A DNA stretch of 34,325 bases, taken from Streptomyces sp. BR123. GTDB lineage: Bacteria > Actinomycetota > Actinomycetes > Streptomycetales > Streptomycetaceae. Location of the stretch: positions 1 to 34,325 of the forward strand of contig NZ_JACBGN010000057.1 in NCBI RefSeq assembly GCF_013401435.1, written 5' to 3'. The stretch's first letter is position 1. Every line of letters starts with the position of its first letter. Below the pieces are notes generated by a model. That model was not told where the DNA came from. It ran no database searches and saw nothing but the letters and a program-made list of their open reading frames with translations. The translations under genes and the position numbers were made by a program. Shown here one piece after another: positions 22,807-32,585 of the stretch.

Positions 22807-23997
22807 TCACTTCAAGAGGGAGGGCAGGACGGCGGCGAGGCGTTCGTATTCCTCGGGGCGGTTGTACAGCTGCCCGCAGACGCGGATTCCCCCGCCGCCC
22901 GGCCACGGCCAGATCAGCACCCGTATGCCCTGCTCGGCCGCGATCCGCTCGCGCAGGGCGCGGGCCTCGTCCGGGGTTCCCGCCAACCCGGGCGGCAGGC
23001 GCAGGGAGCGCATGGCCAGGCCCTCGGTGTACGGCAGCGGGGTGATCCCGGGGTGTTCGGCGAGCAGGGCGGCCCCGTAGGCGGCGAGCGCGGAGTTGTG
23101 GGCCCGGGCCTTGGCGGCGTCGAGTCGCTGCAGGAGGTCGAGGCCCTCGGGGGCGGCGAGCCAGCCGGTGTAGTCGGCGGTGGCCCGGTTCTCCACGGAG
23201 CGTGGGAATCCGTGCGGGTCCTCCCAGGAGGGGACCAGCGCGCGGACCCGGCCGCGGTGGGCGGGGGCCACGGCGAGGACGGCGCTGCCGGAGGGGGCGT
23301 ACCCCCACTTGTGCAGGTTGCCGAACCAGAAGTCGGCGCCGACGGCGAGCGGGTCGGCGAGCATGCCGGGGGCGTGGGCGCCGTCGACGACGGTGGTGAT
23401 CCCGCGGTCGGCGAGGTCGGCGAGCAGCCGGGGCGTGGCGAGGACCCGGGCGGTGGGCGAGCTGATGTGGTCGAGGACGGCGACCTTCGTGCGGGGTGTC
23501 AGGGCGGCGAGCACGGTCTCGCGCACGGCGTCCTCGTCGGGCAGGGACGGGTCCAGGGCCACGGTGGTGACGGGGGCCCGGCGGGCGGCGGCCGCGGTGA
23601 CGGTGCCGTAGCCGTGGTCGGTGACCAGGATCTCGTCGCCGTCGGCCAGCGGGACGGCGGCGAGGGCGAGGTTGGCGCCCTCGGTGGCGTTGGAGACGAA
23701 CGCGATGCCGTCGGGGTCGGCCGCCAGGTGGGCGGCGATCCGGGTGCGGGCGGCCGCGATCCGGTCGGGGGCGCCGATGAAGAAGGCGTCGGGGTCGGCG
23801 TGCGCCTCCTCGCGCAGCACGGCCTGGGCCTCCTGGACCGGGACGGGAACGGCGCCGAACGAACCGTGGTTGAGGTGGGCGATGGCCGGGTCCAGGCGGA
23901 ACAGCCCGGGCCCGCCGGGGAACACGGTCGGGGCCGGGGTTCCGGCCGGGCGGCCAGTCGGATCGCCGGTCGGTACGTCACTGGTCGGCTGAGTCAC
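22807..23997 (-). CDS. Class V aminotransferase (isopenicillin-N epimerase-like)
   Basis: A 396-aa PLP enzyme of fold type I. GTG 23997 is preceded by GGAGGA. Motifs: AHLNHGSFGAVPVPVQEAQA (N-terminal), IAFVSNATEGANLALAAVPL, VLDHISSPTARVLA, TTVVDGAHAPGMLADPLAVG (Asp for the pyridinium nitrogen) and DFWFGNLHKWGYAPSGSAVL, whose Lys would carry PLP. The C-terminal IRVCGQLYNRPEEYERLAAV is typical of the CefD/Nifs-like hercynylcysteine-lyase branch. The exact substrate (cysteine desulfurase-like, lyase or epimerase) cannot be assigned. Convergent with cobF, separated by six bases. Confidence 0.9.
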   Translation of the reverse strand: MTQPTSDVPTGDPTGRPAGTPAPTVFPGGPGLFRLDPAIAHLNHGSFGAVPVPVQEAQAVLREEAHADPDAFFIGAPDRIAAARTRIAAHLAADPDGIAFVSNATEGANLALAAVPLADGDEILVTDHGYGTVTAAAARRAPVTTVALDPSLPDEDAVRETVLAALTPRTKVAVLDHISSPTARVLATPRLLADLADRGITTVVDGAHAPGMLADPLAVGADFWFGNLHKWGYAPSGSAVLAVAPAHRGRVRALVPSWEDPHGFPRSVENRATADYTGWLAAPEGLDLLQRLDAAKARAHNSALAAYGAALLAEHPGITPLPYTEGLAMRSLRLPPGLAGTPDEARALRERIAAEQGIRVLIWPWPGGGGIRVCGQLYNRPEEYERLAAVLPSLLK

Positions 23998-24160
23998 GGA
24001 TCCTCCGCGGGAGTGGACGGTGCGGTCGTCCTCCGGATCATCGGTGGCGGCGGGGCGGCCCGGAAGGGCCAATCCCGCCAGGGTGGCCCACCTCGCGGCG
24101 GAGGGCCACCCGGACCGGCCGCGCGGGGCGGCGGCCGGAGGACCGGGAACCCGGGGCCGG

Positions 24161-24203
24161 GGCCCGGGGCCCGAGGCCCGGCGGCCCGGGGCCCGAGGCC
24201 CGG
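24161..24203. repeat. Two GC-only 21-bp direct repeats
   Basis: Bases 24161-24181 and 24183-24203 are identical (GGCCCGGGGCCCGAGGCCCG plus G), one base apart. They lie just 3' of the GH71 gene and are themselves partly palindromic, so they may act as a transcription barrier. The rest of 23998-24160 shows no gene. Confidence 0.7.
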
Positions 24204-24208
24204 AGGCA

Positions 24209-25936
24209 TCAGCTGCGGCCGCTGGTGACGGCGTGGTACTGGAGGTCCTGGACCTTGACCGTGCGCTGGACGGGCCGCGGCAGCTCCGCCCTGGCGCCCG
24301 TCTTCCCGCCGCGGACGACGGCCGCCGCACTCGTACCGGTCCGCAGCGGCAGCAGCCTGGAGTGGAGTCCGGCCGGGGCCTCGTACGTGCCCGTGGCCGG
24401 TCCCGTCCGGGTGCGGACGGTCGCCGGGGCCTTCAGGAAGCTGAGCACCTCCACCGCGTCGCGGGCCGCGGCGCTGCCCCTGCGCAGGGACATCACCACG
24501 GACTGGTCGCCGGTGGGGTCGGTGGCCGCGAACTGGGTGCGGGCCGTGACGTACAGGGTGTCGCGGACGATCTCCGGCCAGCTGCCCGTCTTGAACCGGG
24601 TCAGGTAGTACGAGGTCAGGTCCAGGTAGGCGTGGCCGTTGTGCACGGAGGGCGCGAACTGGGTCCCCTCGGAGTAGTCGTTCCAGGTGGTCAGCTGCAC
24701 CCAGTCGGCTCCGTCCTCGATGGCGCGGTTCCAGGTGGTGCGCAGGGTGGCGGTGTTGCCCGCCTCGTCGAACACGCCCTGGTTGGGGCGGACGTCCTGG
24801 ACGGACACGGGCTGCATCCACACCTTGCCCAGGTCGTGCGCCCGCCGTACGTCGCGGGCGGCGCCCTCCTGGCCGACGTAGCTGCGCGAGCCCCACTCGG
24901 AGAAGCCGTGGCTGATCGGCGCGAACCGCTCGTGGTGGGAGTCGAAGTCGAGGAAGGTCGGGACGAACGCGGCGCGTAGGCCGTGCCGGGACTTCAGCAG
25001 CTCCGTGAAGCGGCTCCACCAGGCCGGGTCCTTCGCCTCCGCCTTGAAGGGGGAGACGACGAGCCGGCCGTCGCCGAGGCGGTGGGCTGCGGGGGACGTG
25101 CCGAGCGCCGCGACGGCGTCGGCGAGGACAGCCGGGTCGTCGGTCTTCAGCGAGGTCATGTCCGGCATCAGCATGACCTTGAATTCGGGGTCGACCGAAC
25201 GGGCCGCCTCCATCAGGAGGTTGGCACGGTCCCAGTTCTGCCCGCTGAGCGAGAGCAGGTCGAGGGTGAAGCCGTCGAGGCCGGCGGTGCGGGCGGTGCG
25301 CACCTCCTGGCGGAGGTTGGCGAGCTGCCAGTCGCCGCTCTTGGGCTTGACGGGCAGGGGCCGGTCGCGCAGCAGGCCGCCGTACCGCTCGTGCTTGCCG
25401 TTCTCGCCGTCGGGGTTGAGGTAGTTGCGGGTGTAGTAGTCCTTGTCGGCGGGCTCGTTGTCGAGGGACAGCGGGTACGGGGTGAAGTAGTGCGCGAACA
25501 CCAGCTTCTTGCCCGCGCCCGCCGCGGCGCGCAGGGCGGTCGGCTCGGGCATGTCGAACGGGAGGGCGCCCGCGGGCCGGTGGTCGCCGGTGTCGCCGGC
25601 GTCCGGGGCCGGAGCCGGGCTCTTGCCGTTCCCGGAGCTGCCCCGGCCCGTACCGGGGTCGGGGGACGCCCGGCCGCCGGAGTCGGAGCCGCCGGGTGCG
25701 ACGGACCGGGGCTCGTCGATGCCGGGCACGGCGGAGTCCTGCCCGGCTCCGGCCGTGAACGGGTCCAGGGCCATGCCGGCCGCGCACACGCCGAGGAGCA
25801 GGAAACCGGACAGCAGCAGGGCCACCAGGGGCCGGCCGCGGAAGCCCCGCGGGCGCCGGTGCGAGGCGCGCGGCCGCTCGGATCGGGTTCCGGCCTGCCG
25901 CTGCGCGCGGCGGCCCGCTCTCCGGTCCGCTCTCAT
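24209..25936 (-). CDS. GH71-family alpha-1,3-glucanase-like exported protein
   Basis: A 575-aa protein. ATG 25936 has GGGAGGG eight bases upstream. A basic N-terminus (1-36) precedes one hydrophobic helix at 37-57 (LVALLLSGFLLLGVCAAGMA), so it is membrane-anchored or secreted, followed by a Gly/Ser/Pro linker to about 125. The catalytic region begins KKLVFAHYFTPYPLSLDNEP and continues TAGLDGFTLDLLSLSGQNWD, FKVMLMPDMTSLKTDDPAVL, WMQPVSVQDVRPNQGVFDEA and DWVQLTTWNDYSEGTQFAPS. These TIM-barrel features match glycoside hydrolase family 71 (mutanases acting on alpha-1,3-glucan); Asp in LDLLSL and in TTWNDYSEG are candidate active-site residues. A C-terminal beta domain of about 100 residues may help bind glycan. 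Divergent from the gene at 26193. Confidence 0.85.
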   Translation of the reverse strand: MRADRRAGRRAQRQAGTRSERPRASHRRPRGFRGRPLVALLLSGFLLLGVCAAGMALDPFTAGAGQDSAVPGIDEPRSVAPGGSDSGGRASPDPGTGRGSSGNGKSPAPAPDAGDTGDHRPAGALPFDMPEPTALRAAAGAGKKLVFAHYFTPYPLSLDNEPADKDYYTRNYLNPDGENGKHERYGGLLRDRPLPVKPKSGDWQLANLRQEVRTARTAGLDGFTLDLLSLSGQNWDRANLLMEAARSVDPEFKVMLMPDMTSLKTDDPAVLADAVAALGTSPAAHRLGDGRLVVSPFKAEAKDPAWWSRFTELLKSRHGLRAAFVPTFLDFDSHHERFAPISHGFSEWGSRSYVGQEGAARDVRRAHDLGKVWMQPVSVQDVRPNQGVFDEAGNTATLRTTWNRAIEDGADWVQLTTWNDYSEGTQFAPSVHNGHAYLDLTSYYLTRFKTGSWPEIVRDTLYVTARTQFAATDPTGDQSVVMSLRRGSAAARDAVEVLSFLKAPATVRTRTGPATGTYEAPAGLHSRLLPLRTGTSAAAVVRGGKTGARAELPRPVQRTVKVQDLQYHAVTSGRS

Positions 25937-26101
25937 CGTGGGTGCCCTCCCTGAGACATGCCCGGGCGTCCGGACTGAAGAGCAGTAGAGCCGATTACCG
26001 ACTTCCGGACAACCGTTCCTCCCTGCGCGTACAGCCCTCGGCCCAGCAGTGTTACGCCGGGCGCCGACAGGCGAACCGTTTCGCCGGATTGCCGCATTCC
26101 C

Positions 26102-26130
26102 CTGACACTGCGTCAGAGTTGGCGGATAAT
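26102..26130 (+). promoter_or_regulatory. Sigma-70-type promoter with overlapping inverted repeat
   Basis: CTGACA (26102-26107) and GATAAT (26125-26130), five of six matches each to consensus, with a 17-bp spacer. This is the best promoter in the window by eye. CTGAC and GTCAG (26102-26106, 26112-26116) form an inverted repeat over the -35 box, a possible operator. It would drive the small NB-ARC-like gene with a leader of about 55 bases. Confidence 0.65.
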
Positions 26131-26192
26131 CAGCGACACGCGGCCCGATTCCACCCTTGGCCGCGCATGGACACGCATGCAATGGGGGCATC

Positions 26193-26654
26193 GTGCCGAT
26201 GAGGGAATCAGGCCGTGCCGGGACGCTCCCGGCGACGTCCGACGAACTGTCCAGGCTGCTGACCGCCGTCCGGCGCGGCCGGGTGCTGACGGTCACCGGG
26301 CGGTTCAGGGAGCCGCGGAGCCTGCTGGTGCAGGAGATCGCCGAGCGGCTCGCGTCCAACTTCTGCGACGGCGCCGCCGTCGTCCGCGTCGACCGCGGCG
26401 TCTTCGGGATCCGCGAGCTCACGGCGGCCCTGGGCTGTGTCCCGGGACTGGCGTTCCTGCCGTGCGGGGCGGCGAGCACTCTGTCGTGGCTGGCGGAGCG
26501 GGACATGCTGCTCGTTCTGGACGGCGGCGAGTTCCTCACCCCGCAGGCGCTGTCCTGGCTCGGGGAGCTGCTCGCCGCGGCGCCCGGGGTGCGGATCCTG
26601 GCCGCCGGACGGGGGCCGCTCGGCCTCGCCGGGGAGCGCGTCCACCACCTCTGA
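26193..26654 (+). CDS. Small NB-ARC/STAND ATPase-like protein with degenerate P-loop
   Basis: A 153-aa protein from GTG 26193 (ATG 26199 is an alternative; GGGGG lies just upstream). It resembles the NTPase core of AfsR/LuxR-type STAND regulators. RVLTVTGRFREPRSLLVQEI occupies the Walker A position but lacks the GxGKT; FCDGAAVVRVDRGVFGIREL follows; then DMLLVLDGGEFLTPQALSWL (Walker B-like, family LLVLDNCEHL) and ELLAAAPGVRILAAGRGPLG, LAGERVHHL. The match ends exactly where family proteins continue (SREPLGLxGExxxxV). No DNA-binding, TPR or effector domain is attached. It has its own strong promoter, so it may be an expressed regulatory fragment or antagonist rather than debris. Nucleotide binding is doubtful. 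Confidence 0.7.
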   Translation: MPMRESGRAGTLPATSDELSRLLTAVRRGRVLTVTGRFREPRSLLVQEIAERLASNFCDGAAVVRVDRGVFGIRELTAALGCVPGLAFLPCGAASTLSWLAERDMLLVLDGGEFLTPQALSWLGELLAAAPGVRILAAGRGPLGLAGERVHHL

Positions 26655-26679
26655 CGGACGTACGCGGCCCCGGCCCGGA

Positions 26680-26706
26680 GCACCGCGGCCCGGTCAGCCG
26701 CGGTGC
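26680..26706. terminator. Bidirectional hairpin between convergent genes
   Basis: Perfect 9-bp arms GCACCGCGG (26680-26688) and CCGCGGTGC (26698-26706). It lies just after the NB-ARC-like gene and over the 3' end of the opposite gene. No T-run, as is common in high-GC actinomycetes. Confidence 0.55.
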
Positions 26707-27515
26707 CTGGCGAGCACCCGCCGCAGCAGCCGGGCGCCCGCACCGGCCTGCCCCGCCGATACGGGCGGCACCGGCCGCCGGGCCCGGAGCTGCGCCCACA
26801 CCACGTCCGGGCAGCGGCCCTGGGGCCGGGACTTCAGGAACCTGCGGTACGGCACCACGCGCGGCTGCCGGCCGATCTCCACCCAGTGCGGGCGGCCGGA
26901 CACCTCGTCCCAGCCCGTGTTCGGGATCCGGATGTGGTCGCGGCGCCCGTCCTTGTCCTTGCTGGTGATCTGCGCGACCTTCGCCCCGCCGGAGCCGGTC
27001 TCCAGCACCACGCAGTAGTGCCGCAGCTGCCGCTCCGGGTCCTCCCGCAGCGGCACCATGGCCAGCCACACCTCGCCCGGGAGGGGGCGCGCCCCGCGCC
27101 GCTCGTCCCAGCGGCGTACGACGAGGTGGACGACGAGGGCCGCCAGCCCGGCCGCGAGGCCCTCGACCGCGGCCCGCACGTTCCACGGCTGCCCGGCCAC
27201 CCGCGCCTCGGCATAGAGCGCGACCCCGGCGACGGCGGCCAGGAGGACGGCGGCACGCAGCAGGAACAGCCGCCACAGGAAGCGCCCGCCCCGCCCCGCC
27301 ACGGCGGTGAGCACGCACGCCGCAGCGACCGGGACACCGTGGACGACGGCCCACTGGCCGGCGCCCTGCACCTTCAGCGGCGGGCTCTGCCCGGCCAGCA
27401 GGTCCGGCAGCAGGACGGGGAGGGCCAGCAGGCAGCCGACCAGCCCCACGACGTTGAGCAGCAGGTAGCCCGCGCAGCCCATTCCCGCGCGGGAATTGTT
27501 GTCGCGACGTGCCAC
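26694..27515 (-). CDS. Membrane protein with a C-terminal PemK/MazF-like domain
   Basis: A 273-aa protein. GTG 27515 with GGGAGG close upstream is preferred over longer frames. Four hydrophobic helices lie at about 13-41, 57-75, 81-101 and 114-135. A soluble domain follows from about 147: PGEVWLAMVPLREDPERQLR, HYCVVLETGSGGAKVAQITS, KDKDGRRDHIRIPNTGWDEV. The pattern GEVWxAxVP...RxxxVL...V..ITSxDK...IRIPxxxWD is that of PemK/MazF-type ribonuclease folds. The tail RFLKSRPQGRCPDVVWAQLR is basic. No antitoxin gene adjoins it, so a toxin role is uncertain; a membrane-tethered, possibly non-catalytic relative is equally likely. The Arg/Ser/Thr set of the nuclease is not confirmable by eye. Confidence 0.68.
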   Translation of the reverse strand: MARRDNNSRAGMGCAGYLLLNVVGLVGCLLALPVLLPDLLAGQSPPLKVQGAGQWAVVHGVPVAAACVLTAVAGRGGRFLWRLFLLRAAVLLAAVAGVALYAEARVAGQPWNVRAAVEGLAAGLAALVVHLVVRRWDERRGARPLPGEVWLAMVPLREDPERQLRHYCVVLETGSGGAKVAQITSKDKDGRRDHIRIPNTGWDEVSGRPHWVEIGRQPRVVPYRRFLKSRPQGRCPDVVWAQLRARRPVPPVSAGQAGAGARLLRRVLARHRG

Positions 27516-27630
27516 CAGGCCTCCCCCAGCTCCCGGGCCGCACGCTAATGCACGCGCAACACCGGCGCCAGGGGCCACCGTTGGCCAGCGGCGGCTCAGC
27601 GGAAACGGTCGTCGGGACGGATCACCAGGT

Positions 27631-27663
27631 CTTCCCGGCCGCGGCCGGGCCGCGGCCGGGAAG
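27631..27663. terminator. Perfect 15-bp inverted repeat
   Basis: CTTCCCGGCCGCGGC (27631-27645), a 3-base loop and GCCGCGGCCGGGAAG (27649-27663). It is the second of two strong hairpins downstream of idh and carries no T-run. Confidence 0.6.
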
Positions 27664-27682
27664 GTCTTCCGCGCCGACGGAT

Positions 27683-27726
27683 ACGGGTCCGCCCCGGCCG
27701 GCGGCTGCCGGCCGGGGCGGACCCGT
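27683..27726 (-). terminator. Very long hairpin terminator after idh
   Basis: Arms of 20 bp, ACGGGTCCGCCCCGGCCGGC (27683-27702) and its exact complement at 27707-27726, with a GGCT loop, about 50 bases 3' of the idh stop. Extended GC hairpins without U-tracts are the usual terminators of highly expressed Streptomyces genes. The rest of 27516-27774 shows no gene. Confidence 0.7.
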
Positions 27727-27774
27727 GGATCACCTGCGCATGGCCTGCGGAGCCTCAGAGCGAGGCCGCCGGCT

Positions 27775-30027
<2,253 letters not shown>

Positions 30028-30043
30028 TCACGTCTGCAAGATT

Positions 30044-30065
30044 GCTCGACATCAAGATATCTCGT
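30044..30065 (-). promoter_or_regulatory. AT-rich candidate promoter/operator of idh
   Basis: On the minus strand AGATATCTTGATGTCGAGCA contains TATCTT, which fits a TANNNT -10 box, and an imperfect inverted repeat TCTTGA-TG-TCGAGC. It stands out in a GC-rich leader about 50 bases before the GTG. No good -35 box is apparent. Confidence 0.35.
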
Positions 30066-30175
30066 GATCGGGCCGGTCTGGACAGTCCCCTGCCCGATGC
30101 GTCGCGAGACGCTTGTCACCCCTGTGACCGGTGCGGCGTACCGACCGGCGGCTTCACCGGTCCTGCACAAGGCGA

Positions 30176-30215
30176 GAGCGCCGCCCGCGGCTGTCTCCAG
30201 CCGGGGGCGGCGCTC
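30176..30215 (-). terminator. Hairpin terminator after the DUF805 gene
   Basis: GAGCGCCGCCC (30176-30186) pairs with GGGCGGCGCTC (30205-30215), with an additional inner CGGCT/AGCCG pair. It sits 43 bases beyond the DUF805 stop. No T-run. Confidence 0.65.
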
Positions 30216-30258
30216 AGGCGTTCGGACGTACCGGCCTGCGGGCCGGCGTACGGCCGGG

Positions 30259-30612
30259 TCAGGCCTGGAGGGCCTTCGGGTTCGGGCCGTACTGGTTCGG
30301 CTGCGGCTGGCCCTCGGTGGCGAACAGGACGAGGAGCCAGATCGAGCCTATGAGGGGCACCAGGCAGATGAAGTACCACCAGCCGGACTTGCCGAGGTCG
30401 TGCAGGCGGCGCACGGACAGGGCGAGCGTGGGGACGATGATCGCCACGACGTAGATGCCGTAGAGGACCATGTTCGCGCCGATGACGGCGTCGACGATCG
30501 CGACGACGATCGCGACCGCCATGTTGAGCAGGAAGAACATCCAGAACTCCTGCCGGCGGGCGCGGCCGGAGAAGACGGCGTACTTCTTCAGAACGTCGGT
30601 GTAGTGGTGCAC
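30259..30612 (-). CDS. DUF805 family small membrane protein
   Basis: A 117-aa inner-membrane protein. GTG 30612 (HHYTDVLKKYAVFSGRARRQ) follows GGGGGGA. The DUF805 signature is intact: YAVFSGRARRQEFWMFFLLN at the start, three helices (MAVAIVVAIVDAVIG; VLYGIYVVAIIVPTLAL; GWWYFICLVPLIGSIWLLVL), and SVRRLHDLGKSGWWYF before the last helix. The tail GQPQPNQYGPNPKALQA is the usual short cytoplasmic end. Function of the family is unknown. It has its own predicted promoter and terminator. Confidence 0.93.
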   Translation of the reverse strand: MHHYTDVLKKYAVFSGRARRQEFWMFFLLNMAVAIVVAIVDAVIGANMVLYGIYVVAIIVPTLALSVRRLHDLGKSGWWYFICLVPLIGSIWLLVLFATEGQPQPNQYGPNPKALQA

Positions 30613-30667
30613 GAGTCCCCCCAGAGGACGGATTGACGGCCCGTCCTGCTGGAGCAAGCCGGGGCAG

Positions 30668-30696
30668 AACTTATGCCCCCCTTACGTCATGGTCAA
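30668..30696 (-). promoter_or_regulatory. Predicted promoter of the DUF805 gene
   Basis: On the minus strand TTGACC (30696-30691) and TAAGTT (30673-30668) with a 17-base spacer; the start site would be near 30661, about 49 bases before the GTG. Confidence 0.6.
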
Positions 30697-31001
30697 GCCA
30701 CTTCCAGCGCAGGCGGAATGAGAGATTCCGATGTCGTGGGCGACCGTTTTCGCCGTCCACGGGGGCCACTTGGAACGCACCGGTGATGCCAGGTCACACG
30801 ACGTGACGAAATAAGGTGGCGGAAAGTGTTCGGTGAGGCACGAGTACCGATTTACCCCCTTCGCGGGCAGCCGAGGCCCGTGGCCGCCGCCGGGCCCGGC
30901 AACCGGCGGATCACATCACTCCGGTGCCCACATCGTTACGCCGCCGCGACCTCGCCGTGGCCAGGCCCGCCGGGGCCGCACCGAGGGCCGGCGGCGCCCG
31001 G
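30697..31001. other. 305-bp stretch with no supportable gene
   Basis: Bases 30700-30860 are relatively AT-rich. Short + strand frames beginning near 30826-30833 have a GTG start and some upstream purines but run antisense into corA with arginine/proline-rich, non-protein-like composition. I see no gene, repeat or RNA here. Confidence 0.5.
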
Positions 31002-32090
31002 TCAGAGCCAGCCGTTGCGGCGGAATCCGCGGTGGATGAGGAAGCACGCCACGCCCATCACACCGAGGACGGCCGGATACCCGTACGTCCAGTGCAGTTC
31101 GGGCATGTGGTCGAAATTCATGCCGTAGACCCCGCAGACCATCGTCGGCACGGCGACGATGGCCGCCCACGCCGTGATCTTCCGCATGTCCTCGTTCTGG
31201 GCCACCGTCACCTGGGCGAGATGGGCCTGCAGGATGGAGTCGAGCAGGGCGTCGTACCCGTTGAGCTGGTCGGTAGCGCGGGTCAGGTGGTCGGCGACGT
31301 CGCGGAAGTACGCGCGGGCCTCCGCCGGCACGGCCTGTATCGGCTGCGTGGCCAGCTGCTCCAGGGGGCGGGCCAGCGGGGCCACCGCCCGGCGCAGCTC
31401 CAGCAGTTCGCGCTTGAGCTGGTAGATGCGGCCCGCGTCGCCCCGGGCTCCGGTGTCGCTGAACACGGCGGTCTCGACGGCGTCTATGTCGTTCTGCACG
31501 GCGTCCGTGACGGCCACGTAGTCGTCGACGACGTGGTCGGCGATGGCGTGCAGAACGGACGCCGGGCCCTTGGCCAGTTGCTCCGGAGCCGCTTCCAGGC
31601 CCTCGCGGACCGGGCCGAGCGTGCCGCGGCCGCCGTGCCGGATGGTGATGACGAAGTCGTCCCCGGTGAAGACCATCAGCTCGCCGGTCTCCACCACGTC
31701 GCTGGTCGCGGTGAGTTCCTCGTGCTCCACGTAGCGCACGGTCTTGAAGACGGCGAACAGTATGTCGTCGTACCGCTCGACCTTCGGGCGCTGGTGGGCG
31801 TGCACGGCGTCCTCGACGGCGAGCGGGTGCAGGCCGAAGAGCTTGGCCAGCCCGGCGAGTTCCTCCTGTGTCGGCTCGTGCAGGCCGATCCACACGAAGC
31901 CCTCGCCCGTCCTGCGGACCCGCCGCAGCGCCTCCTCGACCTCGGCGCAGCCGTCCTGGCGCACCCCGTCCCGGTAGACGATGCAGTTGACCACCGCGCT
32001 GCCGAGCGGGGAACGGACCGGGTGGCTCAGGTCGACGGCCCGCCGGTAGCCGCGGCGCACCGCCCGGCGCAGGTTGCTGAACATGGACAA
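31002..32090 (-). CDS. corA: CorA-family magnesium/cobalt transporter
   Basis: A 362-aa divalent-cation channel of the CorA/2-TM-GxN family. A long cytoplasmic domain (CIVYRDGVRQDGCAEVEEAL; GFVWIGLHEPTQEELAGLAK; PLAVEDAVHAHQRPKVERYD) leads through the stalk helix to two C-terminal membrane helices. The selectivity signature YGMNFDHMPELHW sits between them. The start is TTG 32090 (GGGAAG seven bases upstream) or ATG 32084. The C-terminus is the usual short basic HRGFRRNGWL. Stand-alone gene, no visible M-box riboswitch in the short leader. Confidence 0.93.
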   Translation of the reverse strand: MSMFSNLRRAVRRGYRRAVDLSHPVRSPLGSAVVNCIVYRDGVRQDGCAEVEEALRRVRRTGEGFVWIGLHEPTQEELAGLAKLFGLHPLAVEDAVHAHQRPKVERYDDILFAVFKTVRYVEHEELTATSDVVETGELMVFTGDDFVITIRHGGRGTLGPVREGLEAAPEQLAKGPASVLHAIADHVVDDYVAVTDAVQNDIDAVETAVFSDTGARGDAGRIYQLKRELLELRRAVAPLARPLEQLATQPIQAVPAEARAYFRDVADHLTRATDQLNGYDALLDSILQAHLAQVTVAQNEDMRKITAWAAIVAVPTMVCGVYGMNFDHMPELHWTYGYPAVLGVMGVACFLIHRGFRRNGWL

Positions 32091-32183
32091 CGGTGTACTT
32101 CCCTTCGGCGGATCAGCAGCCAGTCTGCCACCGCGGCAGCCGGCCCCACCCCGTCCGGCCTTCCGCCCCCGCGTCCCGCCCGG

Positions 32184-32576
32184 TCAGGCGCGGTCGACGA
32201 ACACGCTCGTCGCCTTCACCCGGGCCACGGCCCGCGCCCCCACCTCCAGGCCCAGCTCCTCCACCGCCTCGCGGGTCAGCAGCGAGACCACCCGGTGCGG
32301 TCCGGCCTGAATCTCCACCTGGGCGTCCACGATGCCGAGTTTGACCGCGGTGACGATGCCGGGGAAGGCGTTGCGGACCGAGGTGTTCGGCATCTCCTCG
32401 GCCTCGGCCGCCTCCTGCGCGACCTGGACGCAGAATGCGGCGAGGTCCGGCCCGTCCACCATCCGCCGCGCGCCTTCCCGCCGGGTGGGGAACCGCTCGG
32501 CGTCCGCCCACCGCCGGGCCGTGTCGACGCTCACGCCGAGCAGCCGGGCTGCCTGGCCGATCGTGTAGGAGTCCAT
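32184..32576 (-). CDS. HTH-TOBE protein (molybdate-binding, ModE/Mop-like)
   Basis: A 130-aa two-domain protein. An excisionase/MerR-like HTH at 1-55 (YTIGQAARLLGVSVDTARRW, ADAERFPTRREGARRMVDGP) is joined to one TOBE/Mop domain at about 66-128 (SVRNAFPGIVTAVKLGIVDA, QVEIQAGPHRVVSLLTREAV, ARAVARVKATSVFVDRA). TOBE domains of this size bind molybdate or tungstate. The likely role is sensing of molybdate and control of its uptake or cofactor genes, but no mod genes are nearby. ATG 32576 lies 9 bases after the stop of the LysR gene, so the two are probably co-transcribed. Confidence 0.9.
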   Translation of the reverse strand: MDSYTIGQAARLLGVSVDTARRWADAERFPTRREGARRMVDGPDLAAFCVQVAQEAAEAEEMPNTSVRNAFPGIVTAVKLGIVDAQVEIQAGPHRVVSLLTREAVEELGLEVGARAVARVKATSVFVDRA

Positions 32577-32585
32577 GGCCGCAGC

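Noticed and set aside
24161..24203. GC-only direct repeats as a minisatellite or mobile-element end
   Set aside because: Only two units and extremely low complexity; most likely local slippage next to a hairpin.
30826..31128. Small + strand gene before corA
   Set aside because: Start and ribosome site are weak and the product becomes arginine/proline-rich while overlapping corA in antisense.
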